A stretch of DNA of 64,000 nt from the NCBI RefSeq assembly GCF_030270605.1, contig NZ_BSYJ01000008.1, positions 1-64,000 of the forward strand, written 5' to 3'. The stretch's first letter is position 1. Every line of letters starts with the position of its first letter. The notes under the pieces are model-generated. The model was given only the letters and a program-made list of their open reading frames with translations, was not told the DNA's origin and searched no databases. Of this stretch, positions 21,041-30,232 are shown in pieces. The DNA comes from Biformimicrobium ophioploci. GTDB lineage: Bacteria > Pseudomonadota > Gammaproteobacteria > Pseudomonadales > Cellvibrionaceae. Position numbers and translations under genes: made by a program.

Positions 21041-21212
21041 GGAATAACTGCCCAGTTTTTATCTTTAAATGACTGCCCGTTTTTTGTGTTATCACAGCGG
21101 AGGGCGAGAACGTGGTCTGACCGACTCTTATTGGAACCTATCTAAGTCATTGATTCTCCAGATAAGTTCAAAATTTTAAAGAGGTATGCCGGTGAAGGTC
21201 AATACAAATTGA

Positions 21213-21971
21213 TTAAAAATTATCCTTCCACTGGCGAAGGCAGCGGAAAACGCTGGCCGGGTCGTAAACATCCTGTAAACCCTGGCTGGCTGCCGCGGCC
21301 TGAACCGGTTCTTCCCTGCAGCGTAAAAACGGGTTTGTCTCCCTTTCAACACCGATAGTGCTTGGCAGTGTAGCGCGGCCACGTGCGCGCACGGACTCTA
21401 CCGCGCCTATTCGTGACTGTAGTGCCTGATTGTCAGGTTCTACGACCTTGGCGAAGTTCAGGTTGGCGGCGGTGTATTCGTGTGCGCAGTAAACCAGGGT
21501 GTCTTCCGGAAGTTCTGCCAGGCCATCCAGGGAGTCCCACATCTGCTCCGGCGTGCCCTCGAACAGGCGCCCGCAGCCGCCGGCAAACAGCGTGTCGCCG
21601 CAGAACAGGTGTTGTATGTCGCCTTCTGCAATAATCAGGGCCAGGTGATCGAGGGTGTGCCCCGGGACAGCACGGACCTCCACCGGGCAGTCCATCAGCT
21701 CAAAACGGTCGCCGTCAGCGATGGGGTTGGTGATGCCCTCGATGGTCGCGGGGCCATACACGGGGCAGTCATAGGTCTCGCGCAGCTGCTGGAGGCCCCC
21801 GGTATGGTCGAGGTGATGGTGTGTAATCAGGATGCCGCTGAGCGCAGTGTCGCGCAGCGCATCGGTAACGGCCTTCGGATCGCCCGGGTCCACTACCCAG
21901 GACTGGCCCCGGTCCTGCAGGAGCCAAATATAATTATCAGTAAATGCAGGGATTGGAGTAATCTTAAGCAT
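21213..21971 (-). CDS. gloB: Hydroxyacylglutathione hydrolase (glyoxalase II)
   Basis: GloB (252 residues) hydrolyses S-D-lactoylglutathione to D-lactate and glutathione, completing methylglyoxal detoxification. The metallo-beta-lactamase metal motif THHHLDHTGG is at residues 50-59. Further ligands appear in AVPGHTLDHLALI and FCGDTLFAGGCGRLFEGT, and the C-terminal substrate-binding region ends with NPFLRCRE. The length equals E. coli GloB. It is transcribed divergently from the yafS-like methyltransferase gene, with a 162-bp spacer containing a GC-rich hairpin near 22057-22083. Confidence 0.97.
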   Translation of the reverse strand: MLKITPIPAFTDNYIWLLQDRGQSWVVDPGDPKAVTDALRDTALSGILITHHHLDHTGGLQQLRETYDCPVYGPATIEGITNPIADGDRFELMDCPVEVRAVPGHTLDHLALIIAEGDIQHLFCGDTLFAGGCGRLFEGTPEQMWDSLDGLAELPEDTLVYCAHEYTAANLNFAKVVEPDNQALQSRIGAVESVRARGRATLPSTIGVERETNPFLRCREEPVQAAAASQGLQDVYDPASVFRCLRQWKDNF

Positions 21972-22133
21972 ATTTTTCCGGAAATCTGGGTGTAACTGCG
22001 AAAGTGTTTCTGGACAGGGCGCAGCATACCCTGACTATGGCACCTTAGACAGGAATTCCCGCGCTGTTTTGCAGCCGCGCGGGCGCACCCGGCACACCAG
22101 ACCGCGCAGGTAATTACAGGGAGAGGCAGCTGA

Positions 22134-22949
22134 ATGGGGAAGATTCGCAGGCGCGCGGCGCGATGGTGGAGCCAGCAAAGCAGTGTCCCGCCACTTTCCG
22201 AATCCTACGGTGAGATCCGCAACTGGTTTTCCAGCAATCTGGGTAACGAGCTGCTGAGCCAGGAACTGGCCGTGGCCCAGCCGCTGATCGAGCAGTTTTT
22301 CGGTTATCACCTGTTGCAGGCCAGTGTCGCCCCGGATGTCGATCTCGCAGCGTCCAGCCGTATCAACCATCGCTTCCGCCTGTCCCCGGTGGCCGAGGCA
22401 TCGGGCGAGGCCGTTGCCGACCTGAATCATTTACCGCTGCCGGAGGGCTCGGTGGATGTGGTCGTCCTGCACCACCTGCTGGATTTTGCCGAGGATCCCC
22501 ACCAGCTCTTGCGCGAGGCCGCGCGGGTGCTGATTCCCAATGGCCATCTGGTGCTGATTGGCTTCAGCCCGTACAGCCTGATGGGCATCTACCGCGCCGT
22601 AGGGCGCGTGTTTTCATCGCGTCCGCACTTTCGTGGCAACAGCCTGAGCCTCTCCCGGGTGACAGACTGGATGAAGTTTCTGGATTTACAGCCGGGCAAT
22701 ATTGAAAAGGGCTTTTTCCGCTGGCCGGTACAGCACGGTGAAATTCTGGCGCAAACCAGCTGGATGGAGCGTCAGGCGGCGCGCTGGCGTTTGCCGTGGG
22801 GCGGCTTTTATCTCATAGTCGCGCGCAAGGAAGTGGTGCGCATGCAGGCCATCAAGCCCAACTGGCAGCGCAAGCATACGCCGGCGTTGGGCATGGTGCC
22901 CAGCAGCTCCCGTGTTACAGAGGCGGCCCGCAACAAGCCGCGAGATTGA
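22134..22949 (+). CDS. SAM-dependent methyltransferase, YafS-like
   Basis: This 271-residue class I methyltransferase has its later motifs clearly visible: LPLPEGSVDVVVLHHLLDFAEDP and AARVLIPNGHLVLIGFSP. The N-terminal SAM loop is poorly conserved. The gene lies between divergent gloB and the rnhA-dnaQ pair, exactly where E. coli has yafS, so it is probably the YafS counterpart. The molecular substrate of that family is not established to my knowledge. Its C-terminal tail is basic. It is probably cotranscribed with rlmD, 16 nt downstream. Confidence 0.8.
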   Translation: MGKIRRRAARWWSQQSSVPPLSESYGEIRNWFSSNLGNELLSQELAVAQPLIEQFFGYHLLQASVAPDVDLAASSRINHRFRLSPVAEASGEAVADLNHLPLPEGSVDVVVLHHLLDFAEDPHQLLREAARVLIPNGHLVLIGFSPYSLMGIYRAVGRVFSSRPHFRGNSLSLSRVTDWMKFLDLQPGNIEKGFFRWPVQHGEILAQTSWMERQAARWRLPWGGFYLIVARKEVVRMQAIKPNWQRKHTPALGMVPSSSRVTEAARNKPRD

Positions 22950-22965
22950 GAGCCCGTATATCAGC

Positions 22966-24366
22966 ATGCGCCGCCCCAGGCCAATACCCCAAAAACCGAA
23001 GGCCCGCCAGTCGGGCAGGGCAGGCAGCGGTCCCAGGCTCCCGTCCGCCCCCGTCGAAGTACCCATAGAGCGTCTGGCCCACGATGGCCGCGGTATTGGC
23101 TACTGGGACGGCAAGGTGACTTTTGTGGAGCAGGCGCTTCCCGGTGAAACCCACCTGGTTCGCCTGGTGGAGGTCAGGAGCCGCTTTCAGGAGGGCATCA
23201 GCGAGGCGTGTGTCTCGGATCCGGCGCCAGAGCGGGTCAATCCACCCTGTCCCCATTACCAGACTTGTGGCGGCTGCCAGCTTCAGCACCTGAACCTGGA
23301 TCAGCAGAGGGCGCACAAGGCCCAGTTGCTGCGCGATCACCTGCAGCGCGCGGGGGCAGGCGTTGCCACCGGCGCCTGGGAGCCAATGTTGACCGGGAGC
23401 GAATGGGGTTACCGGAGTCGCGCCCGCCTTTCGATAAGGCACAAGGGCAAACCCTTTGCCGGCTTCAGGCAGAAATCGAGCCGGGAGCTGGTGAAAGTCA
23501 GCGAATGCCCGATCCTGCACCCGGAACTGAATCGGAGCCTGTCCGCGATACAGCAGGTGCTGGCGGGGATTGAGCCCCGGGCGCTGGGCCACGCTGAACT
23601 GCTGCGGGATGACTCCGCCAGCTTCTGCCTGTTGCGCCAGTTAAAGCCCCTGCGTCCTCGTGATCGCGCACAGCTGGCGGAACTGGGCCGCACCAGCGGG
23701 CTGCAGGTGTTGCTGCAGCCCGGTAAGGAGGGGGAAGCCGGCACCACGGTAACGGACCCGGATGGCAACGCGGTGGCGCCCTTGCTGGGTTACCGCCTGG
23801 CGGGGCTCGATGCTCCGGTGAGCTTCCAGTTCCAGGATTTCACCCAGATCAACCCCGAAATCAACCGACTGATGGTCGCGCAGGCGCTCGCATGGGCCAG
23901 TCCTGCCGCATCGGAAACCTGGCTCGACCTGTTCTGCGGTATTGGCAATTTTACCCTGCCGATTGCAAGTCTGGGCTGCCGTGTGATCGGGGTGGAGTTG
24001 CTGCCCTATATGGTGGAGCGGGCACGCCAGAATGCCATCGCGCAGGGGCTGGATAACTGTGAATTTGTCGCAGCTGACCTGACGTCCGCGACAGCACTCA
24101 AGCGCCTGCCGGCGGAGATCGACGGTGTGCTGCTGGACCCGCCACGGGCCGGGGCGAGGGAAGTGGTGGAAAACCTGCTCAAACTGCGACCAAAAAAACT
24201 GCTGTATGTGTCCTGTGACCCGGCAACCTTCGCCCGCGATGCGAAGATCCTGTTGGGCGGGGGCTACGAGCTGATAAGATTGTCCACTCTGGATATGTTT
24301 CCACAGACCATGCATGTCGAAAGCATGGGCTATTTCGAATATTCCGGGCTGGGCAAGCCGCGCTAG
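22966..24366 (+). CDS. rlmD: 23S rRNA (uracil-1939-C5)-methyltransferase RlmD
   Basis: RlmD/RumA (466 residues from the ATG at 22966; E. coli 433) methylates U1939 of 23S rRNA. An N-terminal TRAM domain follows a basic tail. The [4Fe-4S] ligands are visible as CPHYQTCGGC plus a later cysteine in SECPILHPEL. The SAM-binding motif is WLDLFCGIGNFTLPIA. The catalytic cysteine lies in LYVSCDPATFARD, followed by the usual MFPQTMHVE end. The ATG at 22966 is preferred because an earlier in-frame start would overlap the upstream gene. Its position between the yafS-like gene and rnhA differs from E. coli. Confidence 0.95.
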   Translation: MRRPRPIPQKPKARQSGRAGSGPRLPSAPVEVPIERLAHDGRGIGYWDGKVTFVEQALPGETHLVRLVEVRSRFQEGISEACVSDPAPERVNPPCPHYQTCGGCQLQHLNLDQQRAHKAQLLRDHLQRAGAGVATGAWEPMLTGSEWGYRSRARLSIRHKGKPFAGFRQKSSRELVKVSECPILHPELNRSLSAIQQVLAGIEPRALGHAELLRDDSASFCLLRQLKPLRPRDRAQLAELGRTSGLQVLLQPGKEGEAGTTVTDPDGNAVAPLLGYRLAGLDAPVSFQFQDFTQINPEINRLMVAQALAWASPAASETWLDLFCGIGNFTLPIASLGCRVIGVELLPYMVERARQNAIAQGLDNCEFVAADLTSATALKRLPAEIDGVLLDPPRAGAREVVENLLKLRPKKLLYVSCDPATFARDAKILLGGGYELIRLSTLDMFPQTMHVESMGYFEYSGLGKPR

Positions 24367-24399
24367 CGCCAGCCTTTTACAAGAAAGCGAACCGACCAT

Positions 24400-24834
24400 T
24401 TGAAGACTGTAACAATCTATACCGACGGTGCCTGCCGGGGTAACCCCGGTCCCGGAGGCTGGGGGGCATGGCTCACGTTTGGCGAGCACCAGCTGGAACT
24501 GTGCGGTGGTGAGCAAAATACCACCAATAACCGGATGGAATTACTGGCGGCGATCCGTGGTCTTGAGGCCCTGAAAGAGACCTGCCAGGTGGAGCTGCAT
24601 ACTGACTCGCAGTATCTGCGCCAGGGGATCACAAGCTGGATTCACGGCTGGAAGAAAAACGGCTGGAAGACTTCCGCTCGCAAACCGGTCAAGAACGAGG
24701 ACCTGTGGCGTGCGCTGGATACCGAGGTGGCTAGGCACAAGATCAACTGGCACTGGGTGAAAGGCCACTCCGGTGACCCGGGTAATGAGCGCGCAGATGC
24801 TCTGGCCAATCGCGGCATCGACGAGCTTGCTTGA
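24400..24834 (+). CDS. rnhA: Ribonuclease HI
   Basis: RNase HI (144 residues) cuts the RNA strand of RNA-DNA hybrids, removing primers and R-loops. All four catalytic carboxylates are present at D9 (in [16 protein letters not shown]), E47 (in NNRMELLA), D69 (in HTDSQYL) and D133, with the conserved histidine H123 in [12 protein letters not shown]. The start is a TTG at 24400 giving [10 protein letters not shown]; no ATG or GTG lies close. dnaQ follows, as in E. coli, though on the same strand here. Confidence 0.97.
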   Translation: MKTVTIYTDGACRGNPGPGGWGAWLTFGEHQLELCGGEQNTTNNRMELLAAIRGLEALKETCQVELHTDSQYLRQGITSWIHGWKKNGWKTSARKPVKNEDLWRALDTEVARHKINWHWVKGHSGDPGNERADALANRGIDELA

Positions 24835-24845
24835 AATTGATTGAC

Positions 24846-24875
24846 GGCCGCTCTTTTTGCGCGGCCTGAGTTTTT
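24846..24875 (+). terminator. Terminator-like hairpin between rnhA and dnaQ
   Basis: GGCCGC (24846-24851) pairs with GCGGCC (24861-24866), followed by TGAG and five T residues. It may partially attenuate transcription into dnaQ. Confidence 0.45.
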
Positions 24876-24884
24876 GGGGAAACC

Positions 24885-25607
24885 ATGCGACAGATTGTTC
24901 TGGATACGGAAACCACCGGTATCGACCCGAAGCAGGGACACCGGATTATTGAAATTGGTTGTGTGGAAGTGGTGGGGCGCAAGCTGACCGGCCGGCACTT
25001 CCATAAATACATCAATCCGGAGCGCGAGGTCGAGCAGGAAGCGATCAACGTTCACGGCATCACCAATGAATTCCTGGCGGACAAGCCGGTCTTTGCACAG
25101 GTTGCAGAAGAGTTCATGGCGTTCATCGAGGGCGCGCAGCTTGTGATTCATAACGCGGCGTTCGACGTCGGGCATATCGATAACGAGCTCGGCAAGTGGG
25201 GCAATCCGCGCTGGAAGAATACCGCCGCACATTGCTCAGTGCTGGACACCCTGCAGATGGCAAGGGAAAAGCACCCGGGCCAGAAAAATAACCTCGACGC
25301 CCTGTGCAAGCGCTATCACGTGGACAACTCCGCGCGCGACCTGCACGGCGCATTGCTGGATGCGGAAATCCTGGCCGACGTCTACCTGTTGATGACCGGT
25401 GGCCAGACTGATCTGGCGCTCGGGCAGGACGGGCAGAACAGTAACAAGGGCTCCGATAGCGGATTGACCACCGGGATCCGTCGGATCGCGTCGGGGCGTC
25501 AGCCGGGCCGTATTATCGTCGCCAGCGAAGCCGAAGTTGCCGGGCACAATGCACTGATGGAGTCAGTGGAAAAAGCGGCAGGACACAGTCTCTGGCCCAA
25601 AGGTTAA
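24885..25607 (+). CDS. dnaQ: DNA polymerase III epsilon subunit (3'-5' proofreading exonuclease)
   Basis: DnaQ (240 residues) proofreads for the replicative polymerase. The DEDDh exonuclease motifs are visible: D7 and E9 in LDTETTGID (Exo I), HNAAFDVGHIDNEL (Exo II) and HGALLDAEILADVYL (Exo III, with the catalytic histidine and aspartate). The C-terminal part (about residues 185-240), which contacts the alpha subunit, is more divergent. A GGGGAAA ribosome site precedes the ATG. A strong terminator follows the gene. Confidence 0.97.
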   Translation: MRQIVLDTETTGIDPKQGHRIIEIGCVEVVGRKLTGRHFHKYINPEREVEQEAINVHGITNEFLADKPVFAQVAEEFMAFIEGAQLVIHNAAFDVGHIDNELGKWGNPRWKNTAAHCSVLDTLQMAREKHPGQKNNLDALCKRYHVDNSARDLHGALLDAEILADVYLLMTGGQTDLALGQDGQNSNKGSDSGLTTGIRRIASGRQPGRIIVASEAEVAGHNALMESVEKAAGHSLWPKG

Positions 25608-25658
25608 GCAGATATGCTCAGGTATTAGTGCCTGAAAAAACTCAGAAATCGCTGCAAT

Positions 25659-25685
25659 AAAAAAGGCCTCATGTGAGGCCTTTTT
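25659..25685. terminator. Bidirectional terminator between dnaQ and nhaB
   Basis: AAAAAGGCCTCA pairs with TGAGGCCTTTTT nearly without a loop, flanked by A and T runs. It serves the convergent dnaQ and nhaB transcripts. Confidence 0.9.
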
Positions 25686-25721
25686 CAGTTTGAGAGCGCG
25701 ACTTGCGCCGCTGCTTCACAC

Positions 25722-27290
25722 TCAGATCATGGTGCTGATAAAGACAATGCCCACAATGGACAGAACCACGGTGTAGGGCAGGGCCATGTACACCATGCGA
25801 CCGTAGGACAGGCGGATCAGCGGCGCCAGGGCGGAGGTCAGCAGGAACAGGAACGCAGCCTGACCGTTGGGGGTGGCAACACTTGGCAGGTTGGTGCCCG
25901 TGTTGATGGCCACCGCCAGCTTGTCGAAGTGATCGCGGGTGATGTCGCCAGCCGTCAGGGCGTCCAGCACCTCATTGATGTACACAGTCGCTACGAATAC
26001 GTTGTCGCTGATCATTGACAGGAAGCCATTCGCCGCGAACAGCATGCCCGGCTGCTGGCTGTGCTCCTGGCTGAGTACAAATGCGGTCACCGGCGCGAAC
26101 AGGTGTTGCTCATTGATTACGGCTACCACAGCAAAGAACACGACCAGCAGTGCGGTGAAGGGCAGGGCCTCTTCAAACGCGTGGCCAATCTGGTGTTCCT
26201 CAATGACGCCGTTAAATGCCGTCAACAGTACGATAATCATCAGGCCGATCAGGCCGACTTCCGCCAGGTGGAAGGCCAGGCAGATGACCAGTACCACAAC
26301 GCCCAGGCCCTGGATCCACAGCTTGGCAATATCGCGGGTTGTGCGCTTTTTCGACTCTTCCTTGTCGAAAGCAATCATGACATCGCGCACCGCTTCCGGC
26401 AGCTGGGTGCCGTAACCAAACACCTTGAAGTGCTCAAGCAGCAGTGTGGTGGTGAGACCGGCGATAAAGGTGGGGATGGTGACCGGCGCCATGCGTTGGG
26501 CAAATTCCAGGAAGTCCCAGCCGGCCTTTTCTGCAATCAGCAGGTTCTGGGGCTCGCCCACCAGCGTACAGACACCGCCCAGCGCGGTACCAACGGCGCC
26601 GTGCATGATCAGGCTGCGCAGGAATGCGCGGAACTTGTCCAGATCTTCACGATGGTATTCCACCACTTCTTCGTCCGAGCCATGATTGTGCTCGGTATGG
26701 AAATGCTTGCCTGAGGCCACCTTGTGGTAAACCGTGTAGAAGCCAACACCCACGGTAATCAGTACTGCGGTGACGGTCAGTGCATCGAGGAATGCAGACA
26801 GGACAGCGGCAGTGAAGGCAAACAGGAAAGAAAGGAGTTTCTTGGAGCGGATGCCAAGCAGGATCTTGGTGAAGATAAACAGCAGCAGGTCCTTCATAAA
26901 GAAGATACCGGCAACCATGAACATCAGCAGCAGGATCACCTCGAAGTTGTCCACTACCTCGTGAAAAACGTGGTCTGGCGAGGTCATGCCCAATAGTACG
27001 GCTTCAATCGCCAGCAGGCCGCCAGGCTGCAGCGGGTAGCACTTGAGTGCCATGGCCAGGGTAAAGATGAACTGGCCAACCAGGATCCAGCCCGTGGTAA
27101 ACGGGCCCAGTACCATCAGGAGTACAGGGTTCGCGACCAGAAAGGCCAGAATTGTATATTTGTACCAGTTTGGCGCGCTTCCTAGGAAGTTTTGACCAAA
27201 AGCGCTGAACAGTGCATTACCGTTCATGCTCAGGGTGTTGGAAGAAGACATCGTCATTCCCGAGAGTGCTCTGTTATTGCTGTTATCCAT
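25722..27290 (-). CDS. nhaB: Na+/H+ antiporter NhaB
   Basis: NhaB (522 residues) is an inner-membrane secondary transporter exporting Na+ in exchange for H+. It is strongly hydrophobic, with about a dozen membrane segments, for example [35 protein letters not shown] and [20 protein letters not shown]. The conserved [12 protein letters not shown] and [20 protein letters not shown] segments match the family. The N-terminus has several candidate methionines within the first 22 residues, so the exact start is uncertain. It is divergent from fimL, an arrangement also found in Pseudomonas aeruginosa, where nhaB, fimL and nudC are near neighbours. It fits a salt-exposed organism. Confidence 0.95.
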   Translation of the reverse strand: MDNSNNRALSGMTMSSSNTLSMNGNALFSAFGQNFLGSAPNWYKYTILAFLVANPVLLMVLGPFTTGWILVGQFIFTLAMALKCYPLQPGGLLAIEAVLLGMTSPDHVFHEVVDNFEVILLLMFMVAGIFFMKDLLLFIFTKILLGIRSKKLLSFLFAFTAAVLSAFLDALTVTAVLITVGVGFYTVYHKVASGKHFHTEHNHGSDEEVVEYHREDLDKFRAFLRSLIMHGAVGTALGGVCTLVGEPQNLLIAEKAGWDFLEFAQRMAPVTIPTFIAGLTTTLLLEHFKVFGYGTQLPEAVRDVMIAFDKEESKKRTTRDIAKLWIQGLGVVVLVICLAFHLAEVGLIGLMIIVLLTAFNGVIEEHQIGHAFEEALPFTALLVVFFAVVAVINEQHLFAPVTAFVLSQEHSQQPGMLFAANGFLSMISDNVFVATVYINEVLDALTAGDITRDHFDKLAVAINTGTNLPSVATPNGQAAFLFLLTSALAPLIRLSYGRMVYMALPYTVVLSIVGIVFISTMI

Positions 27291-27392
27291 TGAATTGCTT
27301 CCTTGGATGTTTTTTGTGCGTTTTGGCGCACCTTGTTATCGCGTCTTGCGAACGCTACTCAGTTCCCACAAAAATTCAAGTAATTATTGTTA

Positions 27393-27405
27393 GTAACCGG
27401 GTTAC
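27393..27405. promoter_or_regulatory. Perfect inverted repeat in nhaB-fimL spacer
   Basis: GTAACC-G-GGTTAC (27393-27405) is a perfect 6-1-6 palindrome in the divergent intergenic region. It could be an operator; no protein is known to bind it. Confidence 0.35.
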
Positions 27406-27522
27406 GCCTGCTTTATCGGGATACCCATCAGTCTTGTTGTTTTTTGAATTTGGTCGCTAAAAATCGAGGCCCAACAATGGTATAACCGGTCTTTCAGATA
27501 ATTCATCTGGTGGTCAAATAGT

Positions 27523-27564
27523 GTTCAGGCATTGGGGTTCAGGAATTGGTGTTCAGTTATTCCT
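27523..27564 (+). repeat. Three 14-bp direct repeats before fimL
   Basis: GTTCAGGCATTGGG (27523-27536), GTTCAGGAATTGGT (27537-27550) and GTTCAGTTATTCCT (27551-27564) are consecutive. The first two match at 12 of 14 positions; the third keeps GTTCAG. They end 18 bp before the fimL start. Confidence 0.65.
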
Positions 27565-27582
27565 GCCTGACCGACCTTCAGA

Positions 27583-29337
27583 GTGAGAATTACGGTGACG
27601 CCAGATACCCAGGTGTACCGGAAGTATTGGGAAATTGCCGTGTCCGACTTGCACAAAGTAAACCTGACCTCTGTCAGCCTCGTTAAAGATGAGCTGGAGG
27701 CAACCATTGATCGCGCAGCGGGTCTGCTGGATCAGTATGCTGCAGATTTGAACGACAGCGAGTCGCTGTCGGATCTCGCGGGCAACCTGCGTCAGGTGCA
27801 CGGTGTCTTTCAGGTAATCCAGTTGCGCGGTGGCGAATTGCTGGCCGTGGAGATGATGGCCCTGCTCGAGAGCCTTGGCGGTATGGCCCAGGCGCGCAAG
27901 CTGGAAGCGCTGGGTGCACTGGGTACTGCGGCATTTGTCCTTTCCCGTTACCTCGACTTCGTACTGGCCAATGGTGTCGCACGGCCGGAGCTGCTGATTC
28001 CCTATGTAAACCTGTTGCGCAGCCAGCGTTCCCAGGCCCCGGTACCGGAAGCGCATTTTTTCAGTTGCCGCCTCAATGCCGTTTTGCCCGGGACGAAGCC
28101 AGCCGGCTTCGCCCAGGATTTGGGTGCACTGGTAAAGCGCTACCGGCACATGTATCAGGTTGGCCTGCTTGCACTGATGAAGAACAAACCGGTTCTGCCG
28201 GCGCTGGGTATGATGGCGCGCGCACTGCAAAGGGTGGCGAGTCTTGCCACCGGGCGCCAGAGCGCGAGCTTCTGGACGGTTGCCGGTGTGGCCCTGCAGG
28301 CACTCTCTGTCCACAGCGCCCAGCTGGGCAAATCCCGTTTGCTGGTCTTCGGCATGATCGACCGTCAACTGAAGATCGTGCAGAAAGAGGGCTATACCGC
28401 CCTGGAATCCGAGCCGCCCAAGGTCCTGCTGCGTGAATGCCTTTACTGGCTGGCACTGGTGGAGCCAATGGGGCAGGCCGGGCGCATACTGCAGGCATTT
28501 GATGTCGAGCCGCTGCCTTACTCTGAAAAAGATCTGGAGACCGAGCGTACCAGCCTTGGTGGCCCCGGGGCCACGGCGATTGCCGCCGTTGCAGAAGGGC
28601 TGATGGAAGAGGTTACCGTGGTGCGGCGCATGCTCGACGATGCCGATGACAGTGAGGCCGGATACTTTGGCAGCGATGATGGCCTCGCGAGTGCATTGAT
28701 GCGGATTGCCAATACCCTTGTGCTGCTGAATTTCACCAAGGCCGGTGAGGGCCTGAAGGACGCGGTGGGCCTGTACCAGCATGCGCCCTCCGATGACGAG
28801 GATGCGTTGCGGGATGTGCTGCATAAAGTCGCGAATCAGGTGCTGGTTGCGGAGAGTGCGATCAAGGCGATGCGCCGCGGCAACGTGGTTGCCAACGATG
28901 ATAACGGTGTGTGCGTCGACGAGCTGGTTGCCAATAGCCAGCTGGCAGAAGCCGAGGCCGCTGTATTCTCCGAGGCAGAGGCCGGCCTTTCCCTGATCAA
29001 GCGGGCCCTGGCATCCTATGCCGAGTCCGATTACGACCACGGCCATATCCGTAATGTCTCCAAAACGCTGACCGCCCTGCGCGGTGGCCTGCAGGTATTG
29101 AACCTGCAGCGGGCCGCTGTGGTGGTTGACGGGCTGAAGGCGTTTGTCGATCGCATTTCCGACCAGAAAGAGCGCCCGGTGGCTATCGAGCATTCGCTCG
29201 ATATTTTTGCGGATGCAATCATCAGCCTCGAATACTATCTCGGCGAGGCCAAACATCATCGCGCCGCGGATCTCGATTCCCTGAGCCTGGCGGTCGAGAG
29301 CCTGGAAGCCCTGGGTTATCCCGTTGCCACAGTCTGA
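27583..29337 (+). CDS. fimL: FimL-like protein (ChpA N-terminal homologue)
   Basis: This 584-residue cytoplasmic protein is largely helical and resembles FimL, which is related to the N-terminal part of the chemosensory kinase ChpA but lacks kinase and active Hpt functions. In Pseudomonas aeruginosa FimL acts with FimV and the Chp system on twitching motility and cAMP signalling. The recognition rests on overall composition, on the Hpt-like segment DLAGNLRQVHGVFQVIQLRGGELLAVEMMALL (split as DLAGNLRQVHGVFQ and following) without a clear phosphoryl-acceptor context, and on synteny with divergent nhaB and downstream nudC. GTG codons at 27583 and 27595 are both possible starts. It implies that type IV pili genes exist elsewhere in the genome. 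Confidence 0.82.
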   Translation: MRITVTPDTQVYRKYWEIAVSDLHKVNLTSVSLVKDELEATIDRAAGLLDQYAADLNDSESLSDLAGNLRQVHGVFQVIQLRGGELLAVEMMALLESLGGMAQARKLEALGALGTAAFVLSRYLDFVLANGVARPELLIPYVNLLRSQRSQAPVPEAHFFSCRLNAVLPGTKPAGFAQDLGALVKRYRHMYQVGLLALMKNKPVLPALGMMARALQRVASLATGRQSASFWTVAGVALQALSVHSAQLGKSRLLVFGMIDRQLKIVQKEGYTALESEPPKVLLRECLYWLALVEPMGQAGRILQAFDVEPLPYSEKDLETERTSLGGPGATAIAAVAEGLMEEVTVVRRMLDDADDSEAGYFGSDDGLASALMRIANTLVLLNFTKAGEGLKDAVGLYQHAPSDDEDALRDVLHKVANQVLVAESAIKAMRRGNVVANDDNGVCVDELVANSQLAEAEAAVFSEAEAGLSLIKRALASYAESDYDHGHIRNVSKTLTALRGGLQVLNLQRAAVVVDGLKAFVDRISDQKERPVAIEHSLDIFADAIISLEYYLGEAKHHRAADLDSLSLAVESLEALGYPVATV

Positions 29338-30208
29338 GAAGAACAGCCTTGCGGGATTCGAGCCGCTGGTCGCCGGCACGGCGGAAGTGGTCGTCGAGTA
29401 CCATATTTACCTGTTTGAAAAGCGTGTGCTCGCCATGGGGCAAGAACGGAAGCTCCTGCTTGAGCGCGCGCTTGGCGATGAATGGCAGGGACAGGATCGG
29501 GAGAGCAGCCCGGCGAGCGCCCGCCTGGAGCAGAGCCAGATGCTCGGCTACCTCGACGGCAAGGCGGTTTGTGTACACGTTCTGGCGACCGATCTGTTGC
29601 CAGAAGGCGGGGAGTGGGTTGGCCTGCGCGAAGCCTTATCGATAGCCGACGAGTTGCTTTTTACCCTGTTAAGTCGCGCCGCACAGGTGGTGGAGTGGCA
29701 ACGCAATCACCAGTTCTGCGGGCGCTGTGGCGGCCAGACTTCCGATCATGGCGGTGAGCTCGCCACAATTTGCCGCGCTTGCGGTCTTAGCTTTTATCCC
29801 AGGATTTCGCCCTGCGTCATCGCCATCATCACTGATGGGGACCACCTGCTGCTTGCCCGCAACAGTAACTTTCGCGGTGCCTACTACAGCGCTCTGGCGG
29901 GCTTTATCGAGGCCGGGGAGAGCGCAGAGCAGGCACTGGTACGCGAGGTGCGCGAGGAAGTTGGGGTCGAAGTTGGCAACATTAGCTATTTCGGCAGCCA
30001 GCCCTGGCCGTTTCCCGGCCAGTTGATGCTTGGTTACTTTGCCGAGTATGCCGGTGGTGACCTGCGCCCCGATGGAACGGAAATCATAGACGCACAGTGG
30101 TACCACTATGAGCAATTGCCGCAGATACCGCCGCCGTTTACGATATCCGGGCAGCTGATCCGGCACTTTGTGGAAAGCCGGCGCCGCGCTGCCGCTGAGC
30201 AAAAATAA
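29324..30208 (+). CDS. nudC: NAD+ diphosphatase / NADH pyrophosphatase NudC
   Basis: NudC hydrolyses NAD(H) to NMN(H) and AMP and also removes NAD caps from RNA. A zinc ribbon (CGRC...CRAC) precedes the Nudix domain. The Nudix box GFIEAGESAEQALVREVREE fits G-x5-E-x7-REUxEE, followed by VGV, and the NudC-specific SQPWPFPGQLM motif follows. The C-terminus has the usual aromatic stretch. The start is uncertain: the TTG at 29324 (294 residues) overlaps fimL by 14 nt, while a GTG at 29387 would give 274 residues, nearer to the pseudomonad length. It is likely cotranscribed with fimL. Confidence 0.93.
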   Translation: MPQSEKNSLAGFEPLVAGTAEVVVEYHIYLFEKRVLAMGQERKLLLERALGDEWQGQDRESSPASARLEQSQMLGYLDGKAVCVHVLATDLLPEGGEWVGLREALSIADELLFTLLSRAAQVVEWQRNHQFCGRCGGQTSDHGGELATICRACGLSFYPRISPCVIAIITDGDHLLLARNSNFRGAYYSALAGFIEAGESAEQALVREVREEVGVEVGNISYFGSQPWPFPGQLMLGYFAEYAGGDLRPDGTEIIDAQWYHYEQLPQIPPPFTISGQLIRHFVESRRRAAAEQK

Positions 30209-30232
30209 TTCGATAGTAAAGGCAACCAATAA

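Noticed and set aside
27553-29379. A 608-residue open frame antisense to fimL
   Set aside because: Composition is rich in H, Q and G, typical of an antisense frame. FimL fits the synteny with nhaB and nudC.
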